Below, piece by piece: positions 7,342 through 13,845 of a stretch of DNA of 19,351 bases. The notes under the pieces are model-generated. The model was not told where the DNA came from. It worked only from the letters and a program-made list of their open reading frames with translations, and did no database searches. Position numbers and translations under genes: made by a program. Every line of letters begins with the position of its first letter. The stretch's first letter is position 1. Location of the stretch: assembly GCA_040880125.1 (NCBI GenBank), contig JBBDJB010000038.1:1-19351 (forward strand), read 5' to 3'. This stretch comes from JBBDJB01 sp040880125 (GTDB lineage: Bacteria > Planctomycetota > Planctomycetia > Pirellulales > JBBDJB01).

Positions 7342-8261
7342 CACAGGCGGTGCTCGTACCCGGTCGGTTCCAACGGGCGGCGATCGCCGGCGGCATCGCG
7401 CTGCCATAGGCCAGGCTCGGAGACAAACCGGCCGATGCACGTGAGCGGAATGCCCAGCGGCTGATCGGCCAGCATCCGCTCGGCGTCCTCTAGCGGTACG
7501 GCTAGGACGAGCTCGAAGTCCTCACCGTCGCCCAGTGCGTGGTCCAGGGCCGTGCGGCCGTCGGCCTTTTGCGCCGCCAGTCGCCGGGCGTCCTCGTGAA
7601 CCGGAACGGCATCCAGCTCGACCACGGCCCCGCAGCCGCTTTCGGTACACAGCCGCGACAGATCGAGCGCCAGTCCGTCGCTGACGTCGATGCCCGCGTG
7701 CAACTGGTAACGCTCGTGCAATAGCATCGCCTCGCGCACGCGCGGCTCGACGTCTATATGCCGGGCGAGAATGCTCCCGCCAAAGGCTCCGGTCACGAGG
7801 ATGGCGTCGCCGGCCTGCGCACCTTTGCGCGTGAGCGGGCCGCGCGGCGGCAGCTCGCCGATGGCGGTGACGCTGATCACCAACCGCCCGTCCCAACTAT
7901 TGGTATCGCCGCCAGCGATGGCGACGTCGAACCGTTCGGCCAGCGGCAGCATGCCGTCGTAAAGTTGCTTGGCGATCTGCAGTCCGTCGCTCCGCGGCAA
8001 CACGAGCGAAACAATTGCCGCGATTGGCCGCGACGCCATGGCCGCCAAGTCGCTCAAGTTGACGGCTAGTGACTTGTGGCCGACCCGGCGGAGGTCGACT
8101 TCGTGGAGTTGAAAGTCCACACCGTCGGTGAGCAGGTCGCTCGTAACCACGCAGCCGGGAGCCGCCAGGTGCAGCACGGCCGCATCGTCACCGAGACCCA
8201 GCGGCGCACGCGGGTCGGCGGCGATACGCTCGCGCAAATGGCGAATCAGTTCCGACTCCAT
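7341..8261 (-). CDS. thiL: Thiamine-monophosphate kinase ThiL
   Basis: 306-residue cytoplasmic enzyme that phosphorylates thiamine monophosphate to thiamine diphosphate with ATP, the last step of the pathway. Motifs in order: GLGDDAAVL at 22-30 (metal-binding Asp pair), SDLLTDGVDF at 41-50, GGDT at 117-120, IDVSDGLALDL at 191-201 and GDGEDFELV at 244-252. These are the AIRS-type kinase signatures and all key acidic residues look intact. The ATG at 8261 matches the usual ThiL N-terminus (ESELIRHL); an upstream ATG at 8336 adds an unlikely basic segment and would overlap the predicted promoter. No strong ribosome-binding site is seen. Its stop codon overlaps the tsaE start by one base. Confidence 0.94.
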   Translation of the reverse strand: MESELIRHLRERIAADPRAPLGLGDDAAVLHLAAPGCVVTSDLLTDGVDFQLHEVDLRRVGHKSLAVNLSDLAAMASRPIAAIVSLVLPRSDGLQIAKQLYDGMLPLAERFDVAIAGGDTNSWDGRLVISVTAIGELPPRGPLTRKGAQAGDAILVTGAFGGSILARHIDVEPRVREAMLLHERYQLHAGIDVSDGLALDLSRLCTESGCGAVVELDAVPVHEDARRLAAQKADGRTALDHALGDGEDFELVLAVPLEDAERMLADQPLGIPLTCIGRFVSEPGLWQRDAAGDRRPLEPTGYEHRL

Positions 8262-8334
8262 GCGATTGAGCCACGGCAAGAGGCAAGGGAAAGCCCGTGG
8301 ACGCTGCGAACGGGAACTGCAGCGGCCGCTGGCC

Positions 8335-8364
8335 ATTATGCCGGGGCAGGGCAGGGCGGTTCAA
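8335..8364 (-). promoter_or_regulatory. Candidate promoter for thiL-tsaE
   Basis: On the minus strand, TTGAAC (8364-8359) and CATAAT (8340-8335) are 18 bases apart, matching the sigma-70 hexamers at four and five of six positions. The -10 box is followed by GG, as is the TATAAT at 1531. The predicted leader to the thiL ATG is about 65-70 bases. Sequence resemblance only. Confidence 0.4.
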
Positions 8365-8386
8365 CCAGCAAGGTCGATAGATAGTG

Positions 8387-8408
8387 GCACAGACATTCCT
8401 GTCTGTGC
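8387..8408 (+). repeat. Family B hairpin, copy B4
   Basis: Identical to B1 and B2 over 22 bases: arms GCACAGACA and TGTCTGTGC, loop TTCC, preceded by GTG. It lies between two minus-strand genes and is followed 15 bases later by family C copy C3, an arrangement like B1 followed by C1. Confidence 0.85.
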
Positions 8409-8422
8409 TTGCAGAAGCAAAG

Positions 8423-8455
8423 CCCTCTCCCCGGCCCTCTCCCAGAGGGAGAGGG
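8423..8455 (-). repeat. Family C repeat, copy C3
   Basis: Identical to C2 and the exact reverse complement of C1. The hairpin is 8435-8455. It starts nine bases beyond the stop codon of the minus-strand protease gene, so it would lie in that mRNA's 3' end. Orientation relative to the gene is the same as for C1 and C2. Confidence 0.8.
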
Positions 8456-8463
8456 AGATTAAA

Positions 8464-9828
8464 CTACCGTGCCGGCGGCGTGGTGTGGCTGGCGACGGAG
8501 AGCAGACCATAAAAGGTCTCGTTGCCCCGCAGGATCCACAGCTTGATGGGATCGTAAGCGGCCAGGTCTTCGCGCTTCAGCACGTAGCTGACGTTCTCCA
8601 GCGAAACCGTCTGCCAGCGGTGAATTCCAACCAGGATATCGCCGCTGCGGATGCCCTCGCGGTAGGCTGGGCTGTCCGGCCGCACGTCGGTGATCGAAAG
8701 TCCGCCGCGATAGTAGCTGGAGTGCTCCCGGAACTGCTGCGGGGGGATCGGGCTGAGCCGCAGGCCGAACATCTCCCAGCTCCGGTCGTCCAAGTTGCGA
8801 GGGCCAGCGGAGGCTTCGGCGAGTACCAGGTCGAGCGCGAGCGTGCGGCCGTCCCGGAGCGCTTTTACCTCAATCGGCGTGCCGACCTGCCGCCCCAATA
8901 GGGCCCGTTCCAAGTCGAGCGGGATACGCAGTTGCCGGGCATCGACCGACGTGAGCACGTCGCCCACCTGCAGGCCGACTTCCGCCGCAGGGCTATCGGG
9001 CTCGACGGCCGTCACGACCAGGCCGCCGTCCTTCTCCTCGGTCGTCACGCCGTGCCGGTGGCGGTCGATCTGCCGGATGCTCATCAGCCGCGCGGTGACT
9101 TCCAGCACCTTGTCGACCGGAATCGCGAAGGCGATGCTCTGCGCGCCGGCCCGGACGGCCACGTTTACGCCGATCATCTCGCCGTAGATGTTCAGCAGCG
9201 GACCGCCCGAGTTGCCGGGATTGATGCCGGCCGAGGTCTGGATCAAATCTTCGTACTGCTGCGCGTCGCTCACTTGGACAGACCGGTGCAGCGAACTGAT
9301 CAAGCCGCTGGTGACCGTCTGCTCGTAGCCGAAGGCATTGCCTACGGCGATAACCGGCTCGGCGATCATCAGATCGCTGGACTTCCCCAGCGATATTACC
9401 GGCAGGTCGCGAGGGGCGTTGATCTTCAGCACGGCCAGGTCGACGTCGCGATCGTAAGCGACGGTGCGCCCGGTATACGTCGCGCCGTCGGAGAGCGTGA
9501 CGCGAATGTCGCGAACCTGATCAACCACGTGATGGTTGGTGACAATGTACCCGCGCTCATCGACGATGACGCCCGTGCCCATGCCGTTGACTTGCCGCGG
9601 CGCTTCGCCGTGGGCGAACTGCTCCGGCGTAGGCGGAACGCTCTTTTCGCCGTTGATGCTCACCACCGCGGGAATCGCCTTCTGCACGGCGCGGACCATC
9701 GGCGTGCGGCGCAGATCGTCGTTCTGCTGGGCCCAAGCGCGATCGGCCGCGCACGCGCACGGCAGTAGACCGCAGATCACAAGCAACGCCATGCGGCGCG
9801 AAAGCATCGGCACAAGGGAAGTGCGCAT
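8464..9828 (-). CDS. HtrA/Deg-type periplasmic serine protease with two PDZ domains
   Basis: 454 residues. An N-terminal hydrophobic segment (about 8-29, ALLVICGLLPCACAA, then AWAQ) acts as signal peptide or anchor. The trypsin-like domain spans about 45-250 with an intact triad: His100 in TNHHV, Asp130 in DVDLAVLKI and Ser207 in GINPGNSGGPLL. PDZ1 is about 258-340 and PDZ2 about 360-445. This is the usual DegP/DegQ layout for degrading or refolding damaged exported proteins. The oxyanion region reads QTSAGINPGNSGG, whereas most family members have QTDAAINPGNSGG; activity is probably kept. The start at 9828 puts the signal segment close to the N-terminus; an ATG seven codons later is possible. 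It is followed by C3 and then thiL, with which it may not share a transcript. Confidence 0.93.
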   Translation of the reverse strand: MRTSLVPMLSRRMALLVICGLLPCACAADRAWAQQNDDLRRTPMVRAVQKAIPAVVSINGEKSVPPTPEQFAHGEAPRQVNGMGTGVIVDERGYIVTNHHVVDQVRDIRVTLSDGATYTGRTVAYDRDVDLAVLKINAPRDLPVISLGKSSDLMIAEPVIAVGNAFGYEQTVTSGLISSLHRSVQVSDAQQYEDLIQTSAGINPGNSGGPLLNIYGEMIGVNVAVRAGAQSIAFAIPVDKVLEVTARLMSIRQIDRHRHGVTTEEKDGGLVVTAVEPDSPAAEVGLQVGDVLTSVDARQLRIPLDLERALLGRQVGTPIEVKALRDGRTLALDLVLAEASAGPRNLDDRSWEMFGLRLSPIPPQQFREHSSYYRGGLSITDVRPDSPAYREGIRSGDILVGIHRWQTVSLENVSYVLKREDLAAYDPIKLWILRGNETFYGLLSVASHTTPPAR

Positions 9829-10063
9829 GGAGACGTCCGTCAGCGTGGGGCGGGGGCGGGTGTGCGGGCAAGCGCAAGTTGGAGTGCCGTCGTGCTTTCG
9901 CGAGCGACACCGCTGATAAGATCGGCCACCAGCAGGTGGTGCTTAAGCAGCCGGGCGTGCAGCCGTCACAACCCGCCTAATTTGCCGGCAAGTTCCCGCC
10001 GCACGTCCGGTTGCCGTTCATCGCTGGCGTTTTGCTGAACGGGGCGGCGAAATGGCTCGCGCG
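9829..10063. other. Spacer upstream of the protease gene
   Basis: This 235-base stretch between two minus-strand genes should hold the protease promoter, but I see no convincing -35/-10 pair. No A, B or C repeat copy is present. Short frames here have no recognisable product. Confidence 0.4.
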
Positions 10064-10675
10064 TCAGTCGCTGCGCCGTGCCCGCCAGCCGCTGGCGGAA
10101 GCTTCGCGCCGCGGTGCCGCAGCGCCGCCGGTGGAAGACTGTGACGATGAGGCAGGCGTTGCCGGCGACACTTCTCGGTGAGCATCCCCGGCCGGACTTA
10201 TCGCGGATGCTGGCACGACCGAGTCGGACGGATGAACGGCCCCATTGCGCAACACCGATTGGCCCGCTGGAATCTGCTCCAGCGGCTCTGCCGGCTGAAT
10301 CCGCAGCGGGGCCGGCTCGGGCGGTTCGTATGCCGGCTCGACGGAAACTCCCGGATGCGTGACCAGGCGAGTCGCCCCCACCGGTCGCGTGGGAACAGGC
10401 TGGAAGCGGTAGGTGAGCGGTCCGCCACGGATTTCAGCCAGATCGTGCCCGTGGTGCGGAACGCCTTCGGCCCCGACTCCGATGTCACCATGCGTGCCGC
10501 CCAGCAAACTGTCCAGCCAAGCAATTGAGTGACAGCCTCCGCCATGAGCGCCGCCGCAACCTGCCGCCCCATGCCAGCAGCAACCGGAAGCGCACAACAG
10601 CAACAGCGCCGCCGCCCGCCAAGCGGCGCAGCTTGATGAACGTACCGTGTTCGATCGCCTTGGCGGCCGCGACAT
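10064..10675 (-). CDS. Putative Cys/His-rich lipoprotein of unknown function
   Basis: 203 residues from the ATG at 10675; an ATG at 10717 would add 14 residues ahead of the basic region. The N-terminus has a basic start (RPPRR), a hydrophobic core (AAALLLLC) and a lipobox-like ASGC with Cys32 as the probable lipidation site. The mature start is rich in Cys and His (Cys32, Cys33, His35, Cys40, His44, Cys48, His49) within Gly, and more His residues follow (HHGH). The rest is Pro- and Ala-rich and probably disordered, ending in a Ser/Ala/Arg tail. I recognise no domain. Small exported proteins with a similar Cys/His/Gly start are common in planctomycetes. Metal binding is possible but unproven, and some doubt remains over whether the Arg-rich C-terminal end is right. 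Confidence 0.6.
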   Translation of the reverse strand: MSRPPRRSNTVRSSSCAAWRAAALLLLCASGCCWHGAAGCGGAHGGGCHSIAWLDSLLGGTHGDIGVGAEGVPHHGHDLAEIRGGPLTYRFQPVPTRPVGATRLVTHPGVSVEPAYEPPEPAPLRIQPAEPLEQIPAGQSVLRNGAVHPSDSVVPASAISPAGDAHREVSPATPASSSQSSTGGAAAPRREASASGWRARRSD

Positions 10676-10942
10676 CAAGGTCGTCCAAAAAGTGCTAGCA
10701 CAGTTGTCAATGCGCATTCGTTCCCGCGAGAGTACCCATCGGCGGTTGCCGGTCGGAATCTTTGGGATAATCGGAAAACTTTGCGCAGGTTCGGTGTCCG
10801 GTGAGATTGCGGCGCACTACTCCGACAGCGCAACGCGGCGGGAATTGGGACAGGCACGATGGCAGTCGTCTTCGCCCACTGCGAGCCCGTCGTCCGCATC
10901 GAGCCAGTCCCCATTTCCGACGGAGCGACTTTCGCTGTAGGA
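10676..10942. other. Spacer between two minus-strand genes
   Basis: I see no gene or repeat copy here. A GATTAT on the minus strand (10772-10767) could serve as a -10 box for the lipoprotein gene, but there is no matching -35. Overlapping short frames have no domain signal. Confidence 0.35.
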
Positions 10943-12115
10943 CTACTGACGGTCCGAGTCGCGCTCTCGCAATACGAACGACGGCAGAAGCTGCAGCAGC
11001 AGAAATACGGCCAGGACGGCCAGAAGCGCAACATACCAGTATCGGGTCAGCGGGAGACCCAGCGCGTCGCCCAGCGCGACGAGCAACATCAGTAGCAGTC
11101 CCAATAGGAGCAGACCGCAACCGGCGGCGCTCATCATGCCTTTGAACGTCGCCGCCTCGCTGGGCCGCTGCTCATATAGCTCAATCGTGCGGCCCTTTTC
11201 GACGCTCCGCTCCACAGCATCCACCAGTTCGATCGAACGGGCGGCCCGCAGCCACGCCGTGCCGTCGTCGCCCTGCTCAACAGCCGCGGCCATCGAGTCG
11301 ATCGCGGCGGCCGCCGAGTCGGGCGCATCGAATGACTCCTCGTTTGCCATGCCACTTGGCGATTCGGCCGCGCGGATTTGAAGCCGCCACGGCCGGTCAT
11401 CGAACATCGTCAGCACCGCCGCGCCGCTGCCGCCGGCCAACGTGAGCAGAGCGCCCGGTGTTCCCTCCGGCGGCCCAACGGACCATCGCACGCCCAAGCC
11501 GTCGCTGGTGGTCATCTGCACCGCCAGGCGGCGATAGGCGGCCTCGTCGCCGCGCATCACGCCCAGCGCCCCCAGCCGCTCGAACGGACCGCAGATCTGC
11601 TGGAGCAGATCAATGTCCTGTGCGTACGCCGCCATTACTGCTTCCTTGTCCCGCGCCTCCAGCGTTCGCTCCAGAACCACCTGTTCGAGCATGCCGATCA
11701 CTTCGGCGTTGCGGCAAAGCGACGCCATCCGCGGCACCGCCGGGTGTGCACTTTGCGGCAAGTACGGCCGCAGCACGCCACGGGTCTCTTCGCGGATCAT
11801 GTCCAGCTCGAAGTGGAACGTCGGGCTGAGGCATAGCGGATGGACGATCAGCATGGCCACGCCCGCCTGCGCCAACAGCCGCACCTGCTCAATCCGTTCC
11901 GGCGACGCACTACGCCCGACGAGCAGGGCGTCAACATGCGATGCGGCCACCAGCGACTCCCACGATTGATCGCGCAGGGCCGCGGGCGCAAGCCGGGCGA
12001 GTCGCTCCGCGGCGGCACGGCTCTCGCCGGTCCAGGTCAGTTCGTGTCCCGCGGCAACAGCCGCCTCGGCCAAGGTGATTGCCTGAGGATCGTCTCCCAG
12101 CAGTGCGAATCTCAT
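10943..12115 (-). CDS. Gfo/Idh/MocA-like protein with C-terminal membrane helices
   Basis: 390 residues from the ATG at 12115, chosen because the Rossmann-like start MRFALLGDDPQ follows at once; a longer frame to 12187 adds a Cys/Pro-rich stretch. Residues 1-110 resemble the nucleotide-binding half of Gfo/Idh/MocA oxidoreductases, with strands ALLG, DALLVG and AMLIVHPL. The glycine motif is weak (GDDPQA instead of GxGxxG), and the usual EKP segment is replaced by VHP near 91-93, so the catalytic Lys is missing. The middle (about 120-280) follows the family's sheet domain loosely. Two strong helices end the protein (about 327-348 and 359-379), with a short charged tail. It is probably membrane-tethered and perhaps non-catalytic, in sensing or regulation; the function is unknown. 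Confidence 0.75.
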   Translation of the reverse strand: MRFALLGDDPQAITLAEAAVAAGHELTWTGESRAAAERLARLAPAALRDQSWESLVAASHVDALLVGRSASPERIEQVRLLAQAGVAMLIVHPLCLSPTFHFELDMIREETRGVLRPYLPQSAHPAVPRMASLCRNAEVIGMLEQVVLERTLEARDKEAVMAAYAQDIDLLQQICGPFERLGALGVMRGDEAAYRRLAVQMTTSDGLGVRWSVGPPEGTPGALLTLAGGSGAAVLTMFDDRPWRLQIRAAESPSGMANEESFDAPDSAAAAIDSMAAAVEQGDDGTAWLRAARSIELVDAVERSVEKGRTIELYEQRPSEAATFKGMMSAAGCGLLLLGLLLMLLVALGDALGLPLTRYWYVALLAVLAVFLLLQLLPSFVLRERDSDRQ

Positions 12116-12212
12116 GACAATGGCCAATGGTGGCCGCCCGCCAGCGGTGCAGGCGAAAGAGGGTGAAACGGCGTGACCGCACGCCACGAGCAGAAACCGG
12201 CGGAGATCGTGT

Positions 12213-12242
12213 AGCGTAGCCCCCCACTCGCGGCAGTGTCAA
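12213..12242 (-). promoter_or_regulatory. Candidate promoter for the Gfo/Idh/MocA-like gene
   Basis: The minus strand carries a perfect TTGACA (12242-12237), then 18 bases, then TACGCT (12218-12213). The -35 is excellent but the -10 matches at only three positions. The leader to the ATG at 12115 would be about 90 bases. It diverges from the plus-strand promoter at 12259-12287. Confidence 0.35.
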
Positions 12243-12258
12243 CGCACCGCAACCCCCG

Positions 12259-12287
12259 TTGCCACGATCCATGGTAAGCTCGATAAT
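12259..12287 (+). promoter_or_regulatory. Candidate sigma-70-type promoter for the PDZ gene
   Basis: TTGCCA (12259-12264), a 17-base spacer, then GATAAT (12282-12287). Each hexamer matches the consensus at five of six positions. The predicted start lies near 12294, giving a leader of about 75 bases before the ATG at 12370. It is the best promoter match in the window. Confidence 0.5.
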
Positions 12288-12335
12288 AGACGCCGGCACG
12301 TAACGTCTGCCTTTGCGGCCGCGGCCGCCTTCGTT

Positions 12336-12368
12336 CAACTTGCAGCCAACTTGCAGGCCAACTTGCAG
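12336..12368 (+). repeat. Three direct copies of CAACTTGCAG just before a start codon
   Basis: Perfect ten-base copies begin at 12336, 12347 and 12359, spaced 11 and 12 bases, so about one helical turn apart. The last copy ends one base before the ATG at 12370 and occupies the place of a ribosome-binding site. They could be operator half-sites on one helix face, a translation-control element, or a product of strand slippage. Confidence 0.75.
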
Positions 12369-12369
12369 T

Positions 12370-13419
12370 ATGATGACTGGTCCTTTCCACACAATCCTGC
12401 TCGGCCTCCTGCTCGCGCTGTTCTCGGCGTGTGTGTCTGGGGCCGCTGTTGCGCATGCCGACGACCCCGGGGCGAATGGGCCGGCGGCCATCCAGACGCA
12501 GCCGACTGCGCAGGGCGCCGCCGAGTCGCGGTCGGCCGAGCAGATCGAGCACTGGATTGCCGAACTGGATAGCGAGCAGTATCTGCGGCGAGAGCAAGCG
12601 ACCGAGCGGCTGTCCGGCGCCGGGCAGGCCGCGCTTCGGCCGCTCGCCCGGGTGGCGGACGGAAATAACCTGGAGGCGGCCAGCAGGGCGCTGCACGTGC
12701 TGCTCGAGATGAGCGAGTCGGCCGATCCGGCCCTGGCGCTGTCCGCGCTGGAGCACATTGCCGGGTTGGAGAACCGGCCGGCCGATCAAGCCGCGGCCAT
12801 CGCACAGCTCGACGACATGCGGGAGCGAAAGGCCCTGGCCGAAATCGTCCGCTTGGGGGGCGTCGAGCAGCAATCCTACGTCCTGTCTGGCCGCGAGATA
12901 AATCGGCATTTGCTCATTGGCTCCAACTGGCAAGGCGGCGACGAGGACCTGAAGCATCTGACACACCTGCGGTCGTTCTACCGCGTCAGCATTCACAGCG
13001 CCCCGATCTCCGACCAGGGGCTGAAGCACCTGCACGGATTGAGGCTCGTCGGCAGCAATGGAATTCAGCCACGGCTGGAACTGTATGGAACGAAGGTCAC
13101 CGCAGAAGCGACCGACGCCTTTCAAGATGCCCACCGCGAGATAGAAATTGACCTCCGCAGCGCCGCCAAGCTCGGCGTGGCCGGTGATCCGCAATTGAAC
13201 CAGGCGGTCATCACCTACGTCGAAGCCGGCTCGGCCGCCATGGAGGCCGGTATTCACGCGGGCGACGTGATCGTGAAGTTTGAGGATGAGCCCGTCGAAG
13301 GTTTCGAGCAGCTCACCGCCATGATTGCCAAACGGCAACCGGACGAAACCGCCAGCCTCGAGATTCGCCGCGGTGACCAGACCGTCGTCAAAACGGTGAA
13401 GTTCAAGCGCTGGGAATAG
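12370..13419 (+). CDS. Exported HEAT-LRR-PDZ protein
   Basis: 349 residues from the ATG at 12370. The signal peptide is about residues 1-30 (HTILLGLLLALFSACVSGAAVAHA); a TTG or GTG start further upstream would only translate the direct repeats. Residues about 55-150 resemble HEAT-type helical repeats (LDSEQYLRREQATERLSGAG). Residues about 170-260 resemble planctomycete leucine-rich repeats (DLKHLTHLRS, ISDQGLKHLHGL, GTKVTAEATDAF). A PDZ domain ends the protein (about 267-349: GDPQLNQAVI, AAMEAGIHAGDVIVKFEDEPV). All three are protein-binding modules and no catalytic residues are seen, so it is likely an envelope scaffold or adaptor. No Shine-Dalgarno sequence precedes the ATG; three direct repeats sit there instead. 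An inverted repeat follows 15 bases after the stop. Confidence 0.82.
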   Translation: MMTGPFHTILLGLLLALFSACVSGAAVAHADDPGANGPAAIQTQPTAQGAAESRSAEQIEHWIAELDSEQYLRREQATERLSGAGQAALRPLARVADGNNLEAASRALHVLLEMSESADPALALSALEHIAGLENRPADQAAAIAQLDDMRERKALAEIVRLGGVEQQSYVLSGREINRHLLIGSNWQGGDEDLKHLTHLRSFYRVSIHSAPISDQGLKHLHGLRLVGSNGIQPRLELYGTKVTAEATDAFQDAHREIEIDLRSAAKLGVAGDPQLNQAVITYVEAGSAAMEAGIHAGDVIVKFEDEPVEGFEQLTAMIAKRQPDETASLEIRRGDQTVVKTVKFKRWE

Positions 13420-13434
13420 CCGGCGACTCGCCCC

Positions 13435-13470
13435 CGCGATTATCTAACCCGTGCAAGCGTGATAATCGCG
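13435..13470 (+). terminator. Perfect ten-base-pair inverted repeat after the PDZ gene
   Basis: Arms CGCGATTATC (13435-13444) and GATAATCGCG (13461-13470) flank a 16-base loop, starting 15 bases after the stop codon. The position fits a transcript end, but the loop is long, the stem is not very GC-rich and no T-run follows. It could also be a protein-binding palindrome. Confidence 0.4.
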
Positions 13471-13494
13471 AGATTCCCTTGCACCCTCCCGCTC

Positions 13495-13521
13495 TCCGGG
13501 GCCCGGCGAAATCGCCCCGGA
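13495..13521 (+). terminator. Second hairpin after the PDZ gene
   Basis: Arms TCCGGGGC (13495-13502) and GCCCCGGA (13514-13521) with an 11-base loop make a GC-rich eight-base-pair stem 24 bases after the previous inverted repeat. There is no T-run. The pair together may form the end of the PDZ transcript. Confidence 0.35.
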
Positions 13522-13845
13522 AGGCCGCGCCGAATCCTCGCATTCGCCGAGCGGTCCGGTTAAAATGAAGGCACTTGCTGCCGGCCGTGCGACTGCGCCG
13601 TTCGCGCGAGGCTTTCGGAACAGAGTCGTCGTCTCCGCCGGCCCACCGAGTAGCGTCGAGCTTGCCCTCGACTGTCGGTGGATTCAGCAAGCAACTGCTT
13701 CGCACCACCTGTGCAAAAGTTCCACGCTTGCAGACAACCGGCACCGGTAGCTTGGAATCGCATCGACTCCACTTCGCCTCGTAGAGAGACATCCACAGTG
13801 CGGGCATCGAATTTCGACTGGACCAGGTTGACTGAATCCGCGCGT
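13522..13845. other. Leader region before the Trx-cyclophilin surface protein
   Basis: This region carries TAAAAT followed by GAAG at 13561-13566, a weak -10 candidate about 280 bases before the ATG at 13846. The reading frame of the downstream gene stays open through 13678, but the translation is Cys/His/Pro-rich and does not look coding until about 13798-13846. No RNA gene or repeat family copy is seen. Confidence 0.35.

Noticed and set aside
1295..8455. Hairpin repeats as a CRISPR array
   Set aside because: Copies are dispersed over kilobases, with no regular spacers and no cas genes.
12112..13338. Minus-strand open frame (408 codons) opposite the PDZ gene
   Set aside because: It overlaps the divergent promoter region and the PDZ gene, and its translation shows no family signature.
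13678..13797. Upstream extension of the surface-protein frame to a GTG at 13678
   Set aside because: The extra residues are Cys/His/Pro-rich and unlike a signal region; the LEPR-XLL leader fits starts at 13798-13873.
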